The notes below the pieces were generated by a model. The model searched no databases. It saw only the letters and a program-made list of their open reading frames with translations, and was not told the origin of the DNA. This document shows, one piece after another, positions 59,727 through 64,000 of a stretch of 64,000 nucleotides of DNA. Numbering within the stretch: position 1 is the first letter of the stretch; every line of letters starts with the position of its first letter. Source of the DNA: Coriaria nepalensis (lineage: Eukaryota; Streptophyta; Magnoliopsida; Cucurbitales; Coriariaceae); contig CP114499.1 of the NCBI GenBank assembly GCA_027186245.1, positions 4,097,001 to 4,161,000 of the forward strand, written 5' to 3'. The translations under genes were made by a program, and so were the position numbers.

Positions 59727-62212
59727 TCATACATACCACACTTCTTGAAGAAGTTCATACCTTGAATTTGAGTTGACAAACACTCTGCTAGGCTCTTCAT
59801 GTCTGCTATTCCCTTTTGCGTTGAAGGCAGGAGATGAAGGTAATTTGTAGATAATGGAAGAAAGAGGAGAATCCATTTCTTCTAGTTCTTCATCGCTTGT
59901 ATATCCCTTCCTCTCTATAGCCAAAATGTTCCTTTCCAGATGGGATTTTTCCTTCATATTGGAAGTGGAAGGAGGGTTGTATACAACCGGGGCAGCTGTG
60001 TACGGGAAATTCCTAGCCACCTCTCCAGATAATCTCCTCTCCACAATACTCTACACAGAATGAAACTGTTATTAATTGGAACATCTTTGCTATTATAGTT
60101 ATTCGGAAATTTTAAATCCTACCTCTGCATTGAGTGCTTCCAAGACAGCTCCTGGGACGGGATCTGGACAAAACTCGTCGGGAGTGAAGTTGCACAGTAT
60201 CCGTTTAACCAATGGGAGACTTATTGAAGGGCAAACCTATGAAACACGAGAGAGGATTCGATCAACTAAGAAAAGTCTGGAAAATAAAGACATAAATACA
60301 GATGATGTTGGAATTGAAAATCAGACCTCCTTTCTTACTGAACGGTCCATGAGCATGTCTTTTGGAAGCATGAGCAGATCACTCAAGGCATTAAGAAGAA
60401 GAAAGGATTTGGATTCCCCATCTCCTCCTTTTGTGTCACCATCCTCTTGTTCTTTCGAGGAATTATCCGCATCTATGCTGAACATTTCTGTTAGCCATCT
60501 AGACCAATTCCCAACCTGAACAAAGAAATTTTATCACCACATTAGCTAGACTCAAATTCTGTAAAATGGTCTAATTTATACTAAAGTGAAGAGAACACAT
60601 ACAGAATTTTTGAGTTGGGCACCAGATCCAAAACTCAAATCCCCAGCTGGAATAGGCAGAACTTTTGCATCGAGAACAGGATCCGAGATAGGATCAGTTG
60701 GGATTTCATGGGCCGATTCTCGCAAAATAGCATTGAACATTGCCACATCTAGCCTTGCAACGCACTGTTCCATTACCTATTCCAAAAGATAACATCTAAT
60801 ATCAAGTATTGGCCACTGTTATTGCATTGCATAATAGTTTTGTAATCATCCATACCATTCTGGTCAATACATGCAGACAGCCACATTCATGCCCCCCTGC
60901 TCGAATGGGACAGAGTCGTTGCAAGGCATCTTGGAAAGCATTTCTCCACAAGTTTATAGAATAGTTTCCTTGCTTCTGATCACCCAATGTGGGTCCCAAT
61001 AACCTTCCGAAACTTTTTTTGGAGGATGCATTACCTCCTTGAGAATGCATATTTGGAGTCAAAGCCTGGAAAACCATCTAAACATGTTACTAGAATAGCA
61101 CTCATAAAATGTAGAAGAAACGATATACCGAAGTGCATTATTGTACCTGCCACCAAACAGACTCAACTATCCGAGAGAAAATCCAGGATTCGACTTTTAC
61201 TAAAGCATCAATAAAAGTTCCTGTTTCTTGCCAGTCCTCAAGAAATGGAACATTATCATTTGATGGATTACTTCTCCTCTTGCTAACACCATTTGACTCG
61301 GCAAACCTCGTCAACGGACTTGACTGACGTGTATTTCCAAATGCTCGAGAGATTCTTTCTCTCAGAACAACAGTGTTTGTCAACCAGAACGTCAACCTTA
61401 ACATAGAAAGTCAAAGAGGATACTCGTTCTGTTAGTTTACACTAAAAAACAATCGACAACAATATGTTGATCTTTGAAGGATGTTTTTATTTTATTTTTT
61501 ATTTTTTATTTTTTTACCTTGGAACATCATTTCCACAAGACTTGGAAATTAGAACAAGTCCAGATACGGTATTCTTTCCGATTGTGGCCCTCTTGTCTTG
61601 AGTCCAGTGCTTGCATGCATGAATATAGAGCCTAGAAAGGCGACGAGCAGGCGTGTGAACCTTTTGTGCTGAGCTTCCATGCTCTGCTATCACAGAATAA
61701 AGTGATATTTCAAGAGCAGCAACTTCTCTAAGCTCTTCTTCAAGTTTATCAATTCTCGCTTCCATTTCTTCTATCTTTTGTTCTAAGGCCGCTGTTTCAC
61801 CATCTTGCTCCTCAGTTTCAGTTACCTCTTCAACAACCCGGTCGTCAACATTTATAATTTGAGATTTAGAAACTAATGTTGTGACACGTTCTACTTTCTG
61901 GTCCTCTGCATTTTCCGTATCATCTTGAGACGATCCTGAATCTGACGCCTCTTCCTCCTTCCCCTGCTTATCTTCTTTCTCCAAATCACCAGAATTATCA
62001 TCAAAAACCTTGTCCCTCTTCTCCTCAGCAGCTATCTCAGAGGGTTCACTGACTTTGTCTGAATCATGAACTAAATGACTTGGTCCGTTATCGGATTTTC
62101 TAGATTCACCCTCTTTGTTGACTTGACGGGGTTTAGGCCCCTTCTTGGCCACTCTTTCTGGCCCAATTGTCCGGTTACTTTTTGGGGTTTTCTTCTTTCC
62201 AACCTCTACCAT
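59727..62212 (-). CDS. Nucleolar protein gar2-like coiled-coil protein
   Basis: Seven minus-strand exons: 62212-61518, 61396-61147, 61065-60856, 60776-60603, 60515-60327, 60236-60123, 60050-59727; 1,956 bp, 651 residues. Introns are GT-AG and frames join. The first 130 residues are charged and low-complexity (KEEEASDSGSSQDDTEN-like), followed by a coiled coil at about 141-170 (EQKIEEMEARIDKLEEEL) and a conserved ARRLSRLYIHACKHW. Then come a globular part with FWLTNTVVLRERI, WRNAFQDALQRLCPIRAGGHECGCL and FTPDEFCPDPVPGAVLEALNAE, and a Ser-rich tail. It resembles Arabidopsis At2g42320/At3g57780, annotated gar2-like from the acidic N-terminus. The C-terminal half recalls DIL/dilute-type helical regions. 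Its molecular role is not known to me. A TTG nine bases upstream is disregarded for ATG 62212. Confidence 0.88.
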
Positions 62213-63252
62213 GATTAACAAGTTTCACCTACTTTGCAGCTAAGAACAAATAGCCCAGCGAAAGTTTGATGAAAAAAACAAATCATGGATGCATTAAACA
62301 TGTAATTGATTGCACAGGAACCTCTTTCTTCTCATCAGTCACCACCTGTGTTCACAATTCTGCAATGACAAACAAATTATCTGGTCAGCACGCCAAAGAG
62401 AAAGAATGCATTAAGAATTTATAACCACGTCGTTTTCCTCTACAACTGTTCAGATTGGAATTATAGAAAAATATCAAAACTTCTTAGGACCACAAAAGCA
62501 TGATAATCTGAAACTCTTGAGCTTCACTCAGCTAAGGTCACTGCCCGATTGAGACAGGTAGATAGCATATGTGGTTTACGACGTAAAACAAAACCGAGCA
62601 CCTTGTCCGGGTGATAACTTGGCAAGATCACAACGGTACAAGACTGCCTGAGGAATCTAACTTCACTCGGAAACGCCAAAAAGATGTAAAATGACTGCTC
62701 GAGTAGATTGACAGTACACTAGTTGCGAGCATTTCAAGCAAATCCATAGACAAAAAATCAAACGAAGCCGAAAAGGAAATCATTAGATGATGGCGAGAGG
62801 ATAAATACAAAACAAAAACGACAAAGATCTCTTCAAATACGAGAAACAAAAGGCTGCAGAGCGACGAAAATCTGTTTTCGGAAGCATCTAAAACAGAGCA
62901 GCCATTATGAATCAGAAACAAACAAAATCTGAATCAGTAAAAAAGGCTGCAAATCTCTAGCAGAGCTTCGCAGGAAAGATTGAAAAAGAAAAAAGAAACC
63001 ATATCAAATGTCTTTAAGTATCATAGAAATTCAGATGAAACTTACAGCGGCTGTTTGACAGAAAGATTGAAAGAAATGCTAGTGTGATTGAAGAATGGAG
63101 ATTACGATATCTCAGCAGTCGAGTTTTCTCACTCTAGAAAGCGTTTACTTTCTCTCTCCAGAATATAGAAATGCAGAGAGCTGTTTCTCGGGATCTGACA
63201 TCGACAAGCGCCCAGTCGAGCATTTTCGGGCAGCGAGTGCGGGAATAACGAA
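62213..63252 (-). other. Probable 5' UTR with intron and promoter of the gar2-like gene
   Basis: On the minus strand a donor CT|GTAAGT lies at 63045 and a possible acceptor (AAGTAG|G) about 15 bases before the start codon. This suggests a UTR intron of about 800 bp, common in plant genes. The leader probably begins near 63150-63250. No other gene is seen. Confidence 0.4.
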
Positions 63253-63272
63253 CGAATGAATGAATGAATGAA
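63253..63272. repeat. (GAAT)n microsatellite
   Basis: Five GAAT/ATGA units. Confidence 0.9.
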
Positions 63273-63401
63273 AAGAGTTGGGTTTGGTCATTTTTAAAAG
63301 ACCGGTTTGAACGACTTCAGTCTGGTCCGGTTTTTATCGTGACCGGCGAGACGTTGTCGGTGCCTCTGTGGGAGTTATATTTTTCACCGGCTTTTCCCGG
63401 T

Positions 63402-63427
63402 CTCTCTCTCTCTCTCTCTCTCTCTCC
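63402..63427. repeat. (CT)n microsatellite
   Basis: About thirteen CT units. Confidence 0.9.
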
Positions 63428-64000
63428 CTCTCTCCATACGTCATATTACGATTTTGATATTACTTTTTTTTTTTAAATGATTAATTACTTAGATCCAAAT
63501 ATGATCATTTATATTTTCATTTTTTATTTTAAAAAAAATTCTCACAAAATTTAGAGAACCCAATAATGGCATCACTTTCGACACAAAGAATCTCAAAATA
63601 TGTAATACGTTTCTCTCTCTCTCTCCTTATTTATTTATTTATTTATTTATTTATGTATTTATTTATTTATTTATCCACCGACATCTCTTTCGCTGTTAGT
63701 CAGAAAATTAGTATGTAAGCAAGTCTTCTTTTTTCGCGCCGACACCCTTAATTAGACACATCTCATGTACAAACGAAACACTTTGCTTGTAATAAATATA
63801 TGAATATATTTTTTTTTATAAATTATAAATTTAATTATTAATATTTACTAATAATTTTTAAATACTATAATTATTAAATATTAATTTTCATAAATGACAA
63901 AATCCAATAAATACGATGTGATATGTCGGCTGAATATGATAATGTATAGATTTAAAATATTTATTTTATATTTTATTTCTCTTTTATTTAGGGCAGAAGT
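63428..64000. other. AT-rich end of the window
   Basis: No gene seen. An interrupted (TTTA)n tract fills 63628-63674. Confidence 0.5.

Noticed and set aside
62628..62921. 97-codon ORF upstream of the gar2-like gene
   Set aside because: It lies in the probable 5' UTR intron and has no recognisable domain.
1..64000. CRISPR arrays, operons, tRNA or rRNA genes
   Set aside because: None seen. The tRNA-like words are retrotransposon primer-binding sites, and the genome is a plant nuclear one.

Overview
The window is nuclear DNA of a flowering plant, probably a woody or herbaceous eudicot. The evidence is AT-rich intergenic sequence, genes with short exons and GT-AG introns, plant-only families (TGA bZIP, POLYCHOME/UVI4, DYW-type PPR), and plant-type Copia, Gypsy, Mutator, hAT and LINE relics. 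I cannot name the species.

Layout. 1-3560: two long Copia LTRs head to head, the second followed by a primer-binding site and a non-coding internal region with a GC-rich minisatellite. 3560-9240: AT-rich intergenic DNA with microsatellites. 9243-13141 (+): an 11-exon TGA10-like bZIP factor. 14390-17550: LINE and Mutator-like relics (-). 18300-20258 (-): a 5-exon ABHD18-like alpha/beta hydrolase. 21050-31800: a segmental duplication carrying a 75-codon small ORF (intact at 22112, broken at 31247), split by a 5.57-kb Ty3/Gypsy chromovirus (25425-30993). 31964-32932: a non-autonomous hAT element with target duplication. 33630-40547 (-): three intact genes, POLYCHOME/UVI4-like, RABA4D-like Rab GTPase and OTU4-like deubiquitinase. 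41830-43205: degenerate tandem repeats interrupted by a possible organelle-derived insert. 43206-47746: a Copia relic whose reverse transcriptase is split by a solo LTR of the same family. 49503-51708 (+): cornichon. 52600-57649: a second Copia relic (-). 57764-59457 (+): a decayed DYW-type PPR gene. 59727-62212 (-): a 7-exon gar2-like coiled-coil protein.

The genes do not form a pathway. They are ordinary housekeeping and developmental genes: transcription (TGA10), cell-cycle control (UVI4), post-Golgi traffic (RABA4), ER export (cornichon) and ubiquitin editing (OTU4). Several seem to match neighbours in Arabidopsis blocks (UVI4 with gar2-like; OTU4 with gar2-like; RABA4D with cornichon), which suggests a conserved ancestral block. 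That is recalled gene order, not a search.

I found no clear new multi-gene system. The best leads are the duplicated small ORF, the self-nested LTR with its target duplication, the NAGNAG splice acceptor just before the TGA10 DNA-binding region, and the interrupted tandem repeat. All exon coordinates below were set by hand from splice consensus and frame continuity; each CDS total is divisible by three.
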